Source: Betaproteobacteria bacterium (GTDB taxonomy: Bacteria > Pseudomonadota > Gammaproteobacteria > Burkholderiales > Burkholderiaceae_C). From it: a stretch of 36,418 bases of DNA. Below the pieces are notes generated by a model, which worked only from the letters and a program-made list of their open reading frames with translations, was not told where the DNA came from and did not search any database. Where the stretch lies: positions 1 through 36,418 of the forward strand of contig RFYV01000031.1 in assembly GCA_009921265.1 (NCBI GenBank), read 5' to 3'. Positions 27,649-36,418 of this stretch are shown here, piece after piece (positions within the stretch are counted from its first letter, which is position 1; each line of letters starts with the position of its first letter). The position numbers and the translations under genes were made by a program.

Positions 27649-28560
27649 ATGAATAGAATCGGTTTTTATATTGCATCGGCTCTGGTTGCATTGTTGTTTT
27701 TGAGCTCAACTGTTTTTGTCGTTGATCAGCGACAATTTGGCGTCGTGTATTCGTTTGGTCAAATTAAAAAAGTGATAAGCGAACCGGGACTCAACTTCAA
27801 GTTGCCCCCTCCATTGCAAAACGTAAATTTCATCGACAAACGTTTGCTCACCCTAGACAACGCTGACAGTGAGCCCATGTTGACGGCTGAAAAGCAACGC
27901 ATGATTATTGATTGGTATGTGCGTTGGAGAATCACCGAGCCATCGCAATATATTCGAAATGTCGGACTCGATGAAAAAGCAGGCGCGCAACAACTCAGTC
28001 GCGTGGTGCGTAATGCATTTCAAGAAGAAATTAACAAACGAACTGTAAAAGATTTGATTTCACTTAAGCGTGAGGCCCTCATGGCCGACGTCAAGAGCGA
28101 AGTTCTTGAAAAAGTCAAAGGTGAAAAACCTTGGGGCATTGACGTCATCGATGTACGAATTACACGCGCTGATTATGTTGACGCCATTACCGAATCTGTT
28201 TATCGTCGCATGGAGGCCGAACGCAAGCGTGTGGCCAATGAATTGCGCTCAACGGGTGCGGCAGAAGGTGAAAAAATCCGGGCTGATGCCGACCGCCAAC
28301 GCGAAGTCACTTTAGCCAACGCCTACCGAGACGCACAAAAAATAAAAGGCGAGGGCGATGCTGAAGCCGCGCGCATTTATGCAGAGTCATTTGGTAAAGA
28401 CGCACAGTTTGCGCAGTTTTATCGCAGTATTGAAGCCTACAAATCAACGTTTAATAAAAAATCAGATGTGATGGTGCTCGATCCCAGCAGTGATTTTTTT
28501 AAAGCCATGCGAGGCAGTGGCAGTGGAGGTGGTGTGTCGGCGCCACCTGCTAAAAAATAA
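27649..28560 (+). CDS. hflC: FtsH protease modulator HflC
   Basis: HflC is the partner of HflK. The 303-residue product has an N-terminal membrane anchor (about 4-24, FYIASALVALLFLSSTVFVV) and an SPFH domain (VDQRQFGVVYSFGQIKKV onward), followed by the helical RMEAERKRVANELRS region common to HflC. GAGCCATGTTGACGGC-type sequence encodes the conserved EPMLTAEKQRM block. AAGGA lies 9 bases before the ATG. A Gly/Ser-rich tail ends the protein. Overlap in function with HflK and the 12-bp spacing indicate one operon. Confidence 0.95.
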   Translation: MNRIGFYIASALVALLFLSSTVFVVDQRQFGVVYSFGQIKKVISEPGLNFKLPPPLQNVNFIDKRLLTLDNADSEPMLTAEKQRMIIDWYVRWRITEPSQYIRNVGLDEKAGAQQLSRVVRNAFQEEINKRTVKDLISLKREALMADVKSEVLEKVKGEKPWGIDVIDVRITRADYVDAITESVYRRMEAERKRVANELRSTGAAEGEKIRADADRQREVTLANAYRDAQKIKGEGDAEAARIYAESFGKDAQFAQFYRSIEAYKSTFNKKSDVMVLDPSSDFFKAMRGSGSGGGVSAPPAKK

Positions 28561-28572
28561 AACGGATCAATC

Positions 28573-28761
28573 ATGGATTTCCACACTCTGTGGATAGCTC
28601 TTGCCTTGGTCCTTATCATCGAAGGTCTGATGCCTTTTGTGTCACCGCAAACTTGGCGTCGACTTTTTGAGCAGGTCAAGCATTTAGAAGACGGACAGAT
28701 CCGATTTTTTGGCTTGTGTTGCATCGTACTGGGTGTTTTTGTGCTTTTTCTTCTTCGCTGA
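28573..28761 (+). CDS. Small membrane protein, DUF2065 family
   Basis: A 62-residue protein with two predicted membrane helices (about 5-24, LWIALALVLIIEGLMPFVSP, and 43-61, IRFFGLCCIVLGVFVLFLL). The pattern PxxWRRxxxQ between them is typical of DUF2065 (YjeT-like) proteins, which sit between hflC and hisZ or purA in many proteobacteria. Function is unknown; association with HflKC is guessed only from gene order. It starts 12 bp after hflC. Confidence 0.88.
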   Translation: MDFHTLWIALALVLIIEGLMPFVSPQTWRRLFEQVKHLEDGQIRFFGLCCIVLGVFVLFLLR

Positions 28762-28843
28762 TGCATCTTGGCAATTGAATCGCCAAAAAAGCCGTTTTAC
28801 CCCAGTAGAATTGTATTTTTAATTGATACAGAAAAATCTTACC

Positions 28844-31340
<2,497 letters not shown>

Positions 31341-31367
31341 ATTTATTCACACGCAAAGGTTATTGAC

Positions 31368-31892
31368 ATGCTGACAGAAGACGGAAAACACTTGTACGTT
31401 TCATACGATGAATACCACAATCTCATTGAAAAATTAGCACTCAAAATTTTTCAATCCAATTGGGAATTCGATACGATTTTATGTTTGGCTCGCGGCGGTA
31501 TGCGACCCGGCGATATTTTGTCAAGAATTTTTGACAAGCCCTTGGCGATTATGTCGACTAGTTCGTATCGTGCAGAGGCAGGAACTATTCAAGGCCATTT
31601 AGATATCGCGCGTTACATCACCACACCCAAGGGTGAAATCGCAGGAAAAGTTTTATTGGTCGATGACTTGGCCGATTCAGGTCACACCTTGCATGCAGTC
31701 ATTGATATGTTAAAAAACAATTACAAGCCGATTACCGAATTGCGCAGTGCGGTGATTTGGACCAAAGGCGTATCGAGTTTTACGCCTGATTTTTCTGTTG
31801 ACTATTTGTCAACTAACCCTTGGATTCATCAACCTTTTGAAGGCTATGACAACATGACATTGCCTCAGTTGATGGAGAAGTGGCGCGTCTAA
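31368..31892 (+). CDS. Purine-type phosphoribosyltransferase
   Basis: A 174-residue type I phosphoribosyltransferase. The PRPP-binding motif is VLLVDDLADSGHTLHAV (95-111), and LARGGMRPGDILSR (40-53) supplies the phosphate-binding loop. A tryptophan pair (WTKG, NPWIHQPFE) in the C-terminus is reminiscent of Gpt/hypoxanthine-xanthine enzymes. The likely role is purine salvage, in keeping with its place 27 bp after purA; the base specificity cannot be read from the sequence. AAAGG lies 8 bases before the ATG. Confidence 0.85.
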   Translation: MLTEDGKHLYVSYDEYHNLIEKLALKIFQSNWEFDTILCLARGGMRPGDILSRIFDKPLAIMSTSSYRAEAGTIQGHLDIARYITTPKGEIAGKVLLVDDLADSGHTLHAVIDMLKNNYKPITELRSAVIWTKGVSSFTPDFSVDYLSTNPWIHQPFEGYDNMTLPQLMEKWRV

Positions 31893-31893
31893 A

Positions 31894-33114
31894 TTGAAAT
31901 CCAATACACGGATCATTCATCATCCCTACAAGGCATCCTCAGATTTTGAGGCGCCGCAAATCGGCGTTCACAAAGCATCTACGGTTATTTTTCCTAATGT
32001 ACAAAACATGCGTGAACGGGAGTGGATGGACAAGTCATCCTATACCTATGGCTTGCATGGAACACCCACTACATTTACTTTAGAAGAGCGTTTGTGTGAA
32101 ATAGAAGGCGGCAAGCATTGCGTGTTGGTGCCCAGCGGTTTGGCTGCGATTGCACAAGTCAACTTTGCTTTTTTAAAAACAGACGATGAAATTTTATTGC
32201 CCGATCATGTGTATGGTCCGAGTAAAGTGCTAGCGGCTGGTGAGTTAAAAAATTTCGGTATCACTTGCCAATATTATGATGCTCTCAATCCCGATGATTT
32301 AAGTCAACGGATTTCTTCAAAAACAAAACTGGTGTGGCTTGAGGCTCCTGGTTCAGTCACACTTGAATTTCCCAGTTTGATGGAGCTCATCAAACGTTGC
32401 AAACAAAAAAATATTCTCACTGCATTGGACAACACCTGGGGTGCAGGTATTGCGTTTAATGCATTTGATCTGACGCCTGATGCAGAAAAAAATTGGGGCG
32501 TTGACATCACGGTACATGCACTCACCAAATACCCCAGTGGTGGCGGCGATGTGCTGATGGGTAGCGTGATGACCCATCGCGACGACTTGGCACAAACTCT
32601 CAAACTCAGCCATATGCGAATGGGTCAAATGGTGGGAGCCAATGACGCTGAGATGGTGCTCCGATCACTGTCGACGATGCGTATGCGATATCTTGCTCAA
32701 GACTCCAGTGCCAGAGCCGTGTCGCAATGGTTGTCAACGCGCGCCGAAATTGCGCAAGTCTTGCATCCCGCTTTACCTCAGTCGCCAGGGCATGCACATT
32801 GGAAAGCACTCACGTGTCATCCCAGTTCTTCACCCACGGGTTGGGCGGCGGGCTTGTTGTCGGTGATGATTGATGCTCGATTCACATCCCAGCAAGTGGA
32901 CGCTTTTTGTGATGGGCTCAATATTTTTAAATTGGGCTACAGCTGGGGCGGCCCTATGAGTTTGGTCGTGCCTTATAGACTTCAAACAATTCGGTCGCAA
33001 GAGCAAACGCATTTGCAAAAAGGTCATTTGGTGCGATTTGCAATGGGTTTAGAAGACGCAGATGACTTAATCAACGATTTGCAACAATCGATTGCAAAAA
33101 ATCTCAAGCTTTAA
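31894..33114 (+). CDS. metC: Cystathionine beta-lyase-like PLP enzyme
   Basis: A 406-residue Cys/Met-metabolism (gamma-family) PLP enzyme; MetC cleaves cystathionine to homocysteine, pyruvate and ammonia. The PLP lysine is Lys212 in HALTKYPSGGGDVLMGS; YGLHGTPTTFTLEERL and the SGLAAIAQVNFAFL segment match the family, and SYSWGGPMSL-like sequence near the C-terminus (LGYSWGGPMSLVVP) fits beta-lyases. Another transsulfuration enzyme is not excluded. The gene starts with TTG, one base after the phosphoribosyltransferase stop; no earlier ATG exists. It converges on the mnmH remnant, overlapping its tail by 11 bp. Confidence 0.87.
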   Translation: MKSNTRIIHHPYKASSDFEAPQIGVHKASTVIFPNVQNMREREWMDKSSYTYGLHGTPTTFTLEERLCEIEGGKHCVLVPSGLAAIAQVNFAFLKTDDEILLPDHVYGPSKVLAAGELKNFGITCQYYDALNPDDLSQRISSKTKLVWLEAPGSVTLEFPSLMELIKRCKQKNILTALDNTWGAGIAFNAFDLTPDAEKNWGVDITVHALTKYPSGGGDVLMGSVMTHRDDLAQTLKLSHMRMGQMVGANDAEMVLRSLSTMRMRYLAQDSSARAVSQWLSTRAEIAQVLHPALPQSPGHAHWKALTCHPSSSPTGWAAGLLSVMIDARFTSQQVDAFCDGLNIFKLGYSWGGPMSLVVPYRLQTIRSQEQTHLQKGHLVRFAMGLEDADDLINDLQQSIAKNLKL

Positions 33115-34047
33115 TGGTTTGATCTTCTTGCGCGATGATAGTTTTTGCAAGTCGCGACATATTTTCTGGGTCACCCGTCTTTAATTCATAAACAGCTGCC
33201 TTTTGATATTCTAAAAAATTACGCTCAACTGATTTTCAAAAAATGAATAGTCTTGCATCAAGAGTTGAACGCGCGCGTCATCGTTCATTCTAAGATCGAT
33301 GCAAGGACTGGAGCGCATTTTTTGAATCAAGGCTTCGGGTACGGCCAAATTGCCAACTTTTTTACTTTCTGCTTCTACAAAAATAGTTTGATGGTGATTC
33401 ATGGTTCGCAAGGCCTGACCAATCAAGGTGTCAAAATGTTTTTGACTCGGCTGCTCGGTGCCAGGCACACGCCCCAATACCGAACTACGATGATTAGCCA
33501 GCGCCTCTAAATCCAACACTTGTGCGCCGCTTTGCGACAAAGCATGGAGCAAACGCGTTTTGCCGCTGCCTGTAGGCCCGCAGATTACTTTAAAAGACAT
33601 AGTAGATGTCTTAAGTGGTAATTCGGTGAGCAACGCGCTTCTATAGGCCTTATAGCCGCCTTCAATTAATTTGACCTTGAATCCAATTTGACCCAATACC
33701 AAGGCCAATGAGCCACTGCGTTTACCACCACGCCAACAATAAACAATTGGCTGCCAACTTTTATCGCACGACAAGACGTTTTGTTGAATGTGTTGAGAAA
33801 TATTGTGTGCGACCAAGGCCGCGCCAATTTTGCTGGCCTCAAATGCATTCACTTGTTTGTACAAAGTGCCCACACGCATATGTTCTTCGTTGTTGAGCGA
33901 AGGCCAGTTGACGGCGCCTGGTAAATGATCCTGTGCGAATTCGTCTTCCGATCGAGCGTCAATGAGACTGGGACCACCGCCGTGCGATGGGGGGATGCGA
34001 GTCAATTCGTCTAAAAATTGTTGTGCAGTGATGAGTTGAATGGGCAT
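33104..34047 (-). pseudogene. mnmH: Disrupted tRNA 2-selenouridine synthase gene
   Basis: MnmH (SelU/YbbB) converts wobble 2-thiouridine of some tRNAs to 2-selenouridine with selenophosphate. The 5' part is intact from the ATG at 34047 (MPIQLITAQQFL): a rhodanese domain with Cys104 in PIVYCWRGGKRSGS and a P-loop domain with CGPTGSGKTRLL (156-167). The frame stops at 33211 after 278 residues, right after QDYSFFENQ. In another frame, 33235-33104 encodes 43 more residues (SVERNFLEYQKAAVYELK, then DPENMSRLAKTII) that read like the family C-terminus. The pieces together give about 313 residues against a usual 350-370, so an internal deletion plus frameshift is inferred. It lies 4 bp downstream of tesA. 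A leaky or shortened functional form is not excluded. Confidence 0.65.
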
Positions 34048-34051
34048 GAAT

Positions 34052-34690
34052 TTATAAAAGTTTTTGAAGACCCGTCCAAACGTTGGACAAGATCCGCGGA
34101 TGAGCTGCCGCCAAGGGGTGAATGCGATCTGACTGAAAAAGTGCGGTGGGGTCGCTTGCATCAGCAATACCGCTTAACAAAAACGGAACGCAAGCGACGC
34201 GATGCTTTTTTGCCAAATCGGTGAATAGTTTTGCAAATGCTTTTGAATAGTCCGGGCCGTAATTGGGAGGTACCTGCATACCCAAAAGCAAAACTTTGGC
34301 GCGTGCTGTCGTGCTCGTCTCAATCATGTGCGTTAGATTTTTTTGAGTTGATTCCAGACTGAGTCCTCTAAGAGCATCATTGCCACCCAATTCAATAATG
34401 ACGATTGAAGGCTGGTGTTGCTTTAACAAAGATTGAATGCGAGATTTTCCACCCGATGTGGTGTCGCCACTGATGCTGGCGTTGATGACGCGCCATTGGG
34501 GTTTATCTACGGATAATTTTTGTTCGAGCAAGGCGACCCAACCTGTTCCGCGCGCAATGCCATATTCCGCACTCAACGAGTCTCCAACAACCAAAATAGT
34601 GGGACTGGGGGATGCAAAAGCGATTGGATTTAACCCCGGGAACAAACAGGACACGCCAAGGGCGTTAAAGTATCGACGTTTCAATCTCAT
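34052..34690 (-). CDS. tesA: SGNH-type esterase/lysophospholipase TesA
   Basis: A 212-residue periplasmic GDSL hydrolase of the TesA/ApeA arylesterase class. A signal peptide (about 1-27, ending AFASPS) precedes block I GDSLSAEYG with the nucleophile Ser38, block III IELGGNDALRG with the oxyanion Asn, and block V SDRIHP with Asp188 and His191. The predicted ATG at 34690 has GAGAAGGA touching it, too close to work; a TTG six bases further in (34684) would sit 6 bases from AAGGA and may be the real start. The start lies 8 bp from that of the divergent ABC gene, as in the E. coli tesA-ybbA pair. It precedes mnmH. Confidence 0.9.
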   Translation of the reverse strand: MRLKRRYFNALGVSCLFPGLNPIAFASPSPTILVVGDSLSAEYGIARGTGWVALLEQKLSVDKPQWRVINASISGDTTSGGKSRIQSLLKQHQPSIVIIELGGNDALRGLSLESTQKNLTHMIETSTTARAKVLLLGMQVPPNYGPDYSKAFAKLFTDLAKKHRVACVPFLLSGIADASDPTALFQSDRIHPLAAAHPRILSNVWTGLQKLL

Positions 34691-34698
34691 TCCTTCTC

Positions 34699-35382
34699 AT
34701 GTCTGATTCTTCCCTGATTGTCGTTTCGAAGCTTAACAAATCCGTCGTCGATGCAACGGGTCAATTGCAGATTCTCTGCGATATTGACTTTTCGTTGAAT
34801 ACCCGCGAAACCGTTGCCATTGTGGGGGCGTCGGGGTCTGGCAAAAGCACACTCTTGGCCATCATCGCGGGTTTGGATAAACCCACCTCAGGCACTGTAC
34901 ATATTTTGAACACTGATTTATTTTCATTGAAAGAAGACGATCGTGCTGCATTGAGAGCCAAACACTTGGCTTTTGTTTTTCAAAGTTTCCAATTGCTGGG
35001 ATCACTCACCGCTTTAGAAAATGTGATGTTGCCCCTTGAGTTGGCAGGTGACTCGCATGCCAAAAAAACAGCAACAGAGATGATGCGACGTGTGGGTTTG
35101 CAAGATCGACTCCACCATTACCCCAAGGTTTTGAGTGGGGGAGAGCAGCAGCGCGTTGCCTTGGCCCGTGCCTTTGTGGTCTCGCCCGCTATCTTGTTGG
35201 CCGATGAACCCACTGGAAGTTTGGACCATGCAACGGGTCAAAGTGTATTGAAATTGATGATGAGTCTCAATAAAGAACTAGGAACGGCGCTGATTTTGGT
35301 TACGCACGATTTGCAATTGAGTCAGCAGTGTCAAAAAATTTGGGTGATGGAGCAAGGCTGTTTGAGCTTGCAGTCACATTAA
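34699..35382 (+). CDS. ABC transporter ATP-binding protein, YbbA/LolD type
   Basis: A 227-residue ATPase of the MacB/LolD/YbbA group. Walker A is GASGSGKST (43-51), the signature [14 protein letters not shown] (about 145-158), Walker [12 protein letters not shown] (about 166-176), and the switch His in LVTHD. Its partners are normally FtsX-like permeases; in E. coli YbbA pairs with YbbP encoded next to it. Here no permease gene follows, since smpB lies convergent and overlaps the stop codon. The ATP-binding protein therefore must act with a permease encoded elsewhere. Divergence from tesA supports the YbbA assignment, but LolD cannot be excluded. No Shine-Dalgarno sequence is visible. Confidence 0.88.
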   Translation: MSDSSLIVVSKLNKSVVDATGQLQILCDIDFSLNTRETVAIVGASGSGKSTLLAIIAGLDKPTSGTVHILNTDLFSLKEDDRAALRAKHLAFVFQSFQLLGSLTALENVMLPLELAGDSHAKKTATEMMRRVGLQDRLHHYPKVLSGGEQQRVALARAFVVSPAILLADEPTGSLDHATGQSVLKLMMSLNKELGTALILVTHDLQLSQQCQKIWVMEQGCLSLQSH

Positions 35383-35855
35383 TCGCGTAACTTGTGTTTC
35401 ATGGCGCGCTCAACTTCTTTTTTGCCTTCTCTGTCTTTAATCGTGTCGCGCTTGTCATGCTCGGCTTTTCCTTTGGCTAAAGCGATTTCACATTTGACTT
35501 TGCCATTTTTCCAATGTAGGTTGATGGGCACCAAGGTATAGCCTTTTCGTTCAACCTTGCCGATCAATCGCTTAATCTCATCTTTTTTCATCAATAATTT
35601 TTTTGTTCTGACCGAATCGGGTCGAACATGACTAGACGCCGTATGCAAAGGATTGATTTGACAGCCAATCACAAATAATTCACCGTTTCTAATCACCACA
35701 TAACCGTCGGTGAGCTGAACCTTGCCTTCACGAAGTGATTTGACTTCCCAGCCCTCGAGCACCATCCCCGCCTCAAATCTTTCCTCAAAAAAATAGTTGA
35801 AAGCGGCTTTTTTGTTGTCTGCAATTTTGGCTGGAAGAGATTTTTTGGTGGCCAT
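35379..35855 (-). CDS. smpB: SsrA-binding protein SmpB
   Basis: SmpB binds tmRNA (SsrA) and delivers it to ribosomes stalled on broken mRNAs. The 158-residue product begins [19 protein letters not shown] and shows the conserved [30 protein letters not shown] and [26 protein letters not shown] segments (parts shown), with a basic tail ending AMKHKLRD. The start is the ATG at 35855; an upstream in-frame ATG (35921) would add 22 residues that do not fit the family. The last bases TTAA are shared with the convergent ABC gene stop. The tmRNA gene itself is not in the window. Confidence 0.95.
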   Translation of the reverse strand: MATKKSLPAKIADNKKAAFNYFFEERFEAGMVLEGWEVKSLREGKVQLTDGYVVIRNGELFVIGCQINPLHTASSHVRPDSVRTKKLLMKKDEIKRLIGKVERKGYTLVPINLHWKNGKVKCEIALAKGKAEHDKRDTIKDREGKKEVERAMKHKLRD

Positions 35856-35885
35856 AGGGTCTTTGGGAGCGAGGCTCAAGAGATA

Positions 35886-35915
35886 CTTACAATGTGTGAG
35901 GCTTTTAGTTGTAAT
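35886..35915. promoter_or_regulatory. Candidate symmetric bidirectional promoter of smpB and ratA
   Basis: TTACAA (35887-35892) and TTGTAA (35909-35914) form an inverted repeat. On the plus strand TTACAA and TGTAAT (35910-35915) have 17-bp spacing, giving a -35/-10 for ratA. On the minus strand the mirror pair TTACAA and TGTAAG also has 17-bp spacing, giving one for smpB. The two promoters would occupy the same DNA. Confidence 0.45.
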
Positions 35916-35926
35916 CCCCACATTCT

Positions 35927-36358
35927 ATGAAAACTGTTCACAAGTCCGTTTTAATCTGGTTTAGCGCCGAAGAAATGTTTCAATTGGTGACCGATTTGCC
36001 TCGATATCCAGAGTTTTTACCTTGGTGCGATCGGGCATCTATTGTCACTCAAAACGCCGACGGTGTTGACGCTCAAATTGGCATGCACCTGGCTGGGTTT
36101 AAAAAAAGTTTTACTACCCGTAATAAGCACCAACTTAATCAACGCATCCAACTGTTGTTGATCGATGGCCCATTTAAGCATTTGGACGGAGATTGGGAAT
36201 TTATTCCTGTCGAGGGACAGCGCGCTTGTCGGGTCAATCTCACTCTCAATTACAGTTTTGAAAGTATGTTTGGCGCGTTGGTTGGACCGTTATTTGACAA
36301 AATTGCCTCTACTTTGATCGATGCCTTTGTAAAAAGGGCAGAGCAAATCTATACATGA
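35927..36358 (+). CDS. ratA: RatA-family SRPBCC/START protein
   Basis: A 143-residue START-like protein of the RatA/COQ10 family. The N-terminus MKTVHKSVLIWFSAEEMFQLV and the segments YPEFLPWCDRASI, GPFKHLDGDWEF and LIDAFVKRAEQIYT are typical. Homologues are described either as a toxin blocking 70S assembly (E. coli RatA) or as a coenzyme-Q-binding chaperone (COQ10); which role applies here is not clear from sequence. It starts 71 bp from the divergent smpB start, overlaps rnfH by ATGA, and repeats the common smpB-ratA-rnfH order. Confidence 0.9.
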   Translation: MKTVHKSVLIWFSAEEMFQLVTDLPRYPEFLPWCDRASIVTQNADGVDAQIGMHLAGFKKSFTTRNKHQLNQRIQLLLIDGPFKHLDGDWEFIPVEGQRACRVNLTLNYSFESMFGALVGPLFDKIASTLIDAFVKRAEQIYT

Positions 36359-36418
36359 TAGAAATTACCGTCATCGCATGTCCAAAACCACGTTTATGGA
36401 TTGAAAAAATTTTTTCAA
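36355..36418 (+). CDS. rnfH: RnfH-family ubiquitin-like protein, 5' part
   Basis: The frame MIEITVIACPKPRLWIEKIF opens at the ATG overlapping the ratA stop and runs off the right edge. The start pattern (MIEIxV plus a short basic loop) and the position after ratA fit RnfH (RatB/YfjF), a small ubiquitin-fold protein of unclear function. Only 21 residues are visible. Confidence 0.65.
   Translation, partial: MIEITVIACPKPRLWIEKIFS

Noticed and set aside
28768..28799. TTGGC/GCCAA hairpin before hisZ as a terminator
   Set aside because: The stem has only five pairs, the loop is nine bases, and it is followed by A residues and not T residues on the transcribed strand.
33121..33210. Gap after the metC-like gene as a non-coding region
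   Set aside because: Read on the minus strand in another frame it encodes the likely C-terminus of mnmH, so it is counted in the pseudogene.

Overview
The window looks like chromosomal housekeeping DNA from a member of the order Burkholderiales (Betaproteobacteria) with a moderately low GC content for that order (by eye, mid-40s percent). The assignment rests on gene order: odhA-odhB-odhL-zapE, bamD divergent from rluD, scpB-rluB, ndk-rlmN-ispG-hisS-yfgM-bamB-der-hfq-hflX-hflK-hflC-DUF2065-hisZ-purA, and smpB divergent from ratA-rnfH. Genes are tightly packed and many overlap by 1-4 bases. The largest gap between genes is 187 bp, upstream of odhA/sucA, so no gene-free stretch exceeds 300 bases. 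I see no tRNA, rRNA, insertion sequence, prophage or CRISPR array.

Layout. 1-4 kb: the 3' end of a dihydrolipoyl dehydrogenase gene (probably the pyruvate dehydrogenase E3) with a clear terminator, a convergent NlpC/P60 peptidase gene, then an isochorismatase-like hydrolase and propionyl-CoA synthetase. 4-9.7 kb: a complete 2-oxoglutarate dehydrogenase operon (E1, E2, E3) behind a structured leader that fits the Burkholderiales sucA RNA motif. 9.7-13.6 kb: zapE, an unassigned secreted coiled-coil protein and a DinG/YoaA-type Fe-S helicase, behind a good sigma70-like promoter. 13.6-17.2 kb: bamD on the minus strand, then rluD, scpB and rluB. 17.3-24.6 kb: ndk, rlmN, ispG, hisS, yfgM, bamB and der, read as one likely operon. 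24.7-33.1 kb: hfq, hflX, hflK, hflC, a DUF2065 protein, hisZ, purA, a phosphoribosyltransferase and a cystathionine beta-lyase-like gene. 33.1-36.4 kb: a disrupted mnmH (tRNA 2-selenouridine synthase) downstream of tesA on the minus strand, an orphan YbbA-like ABC ATPase, smpB on the minus strand, ratA and the start of rnfH.

Functionally the window combines TCA-cycle and acyl-CoA metabolism, outer-membrane assembly (BamB, BamD, YfgM), ribosome and rRNA maturation (RluD, RluB, RlmN, Der, HflX), RNA regulation and protein quality control (Hfq, HflKC, SmpB), chromosome segregation (ScpB), and purine, histidine and isoprenoid synthesis.

I did not find a convincing new defence or mobile system. 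The points most worth following up are the decayed mnmH, the odhA leader RNA, a near-palindromic candidate bidirectional promoter between smpB and ratA, the conserved-looking secreted coiled-coil protein next to zapE, three perfect hexamer repeats that replace the ribosome binding site of purA, and gene-order gaps where pilF/rodZ and pgeF would be expected from related genomes.
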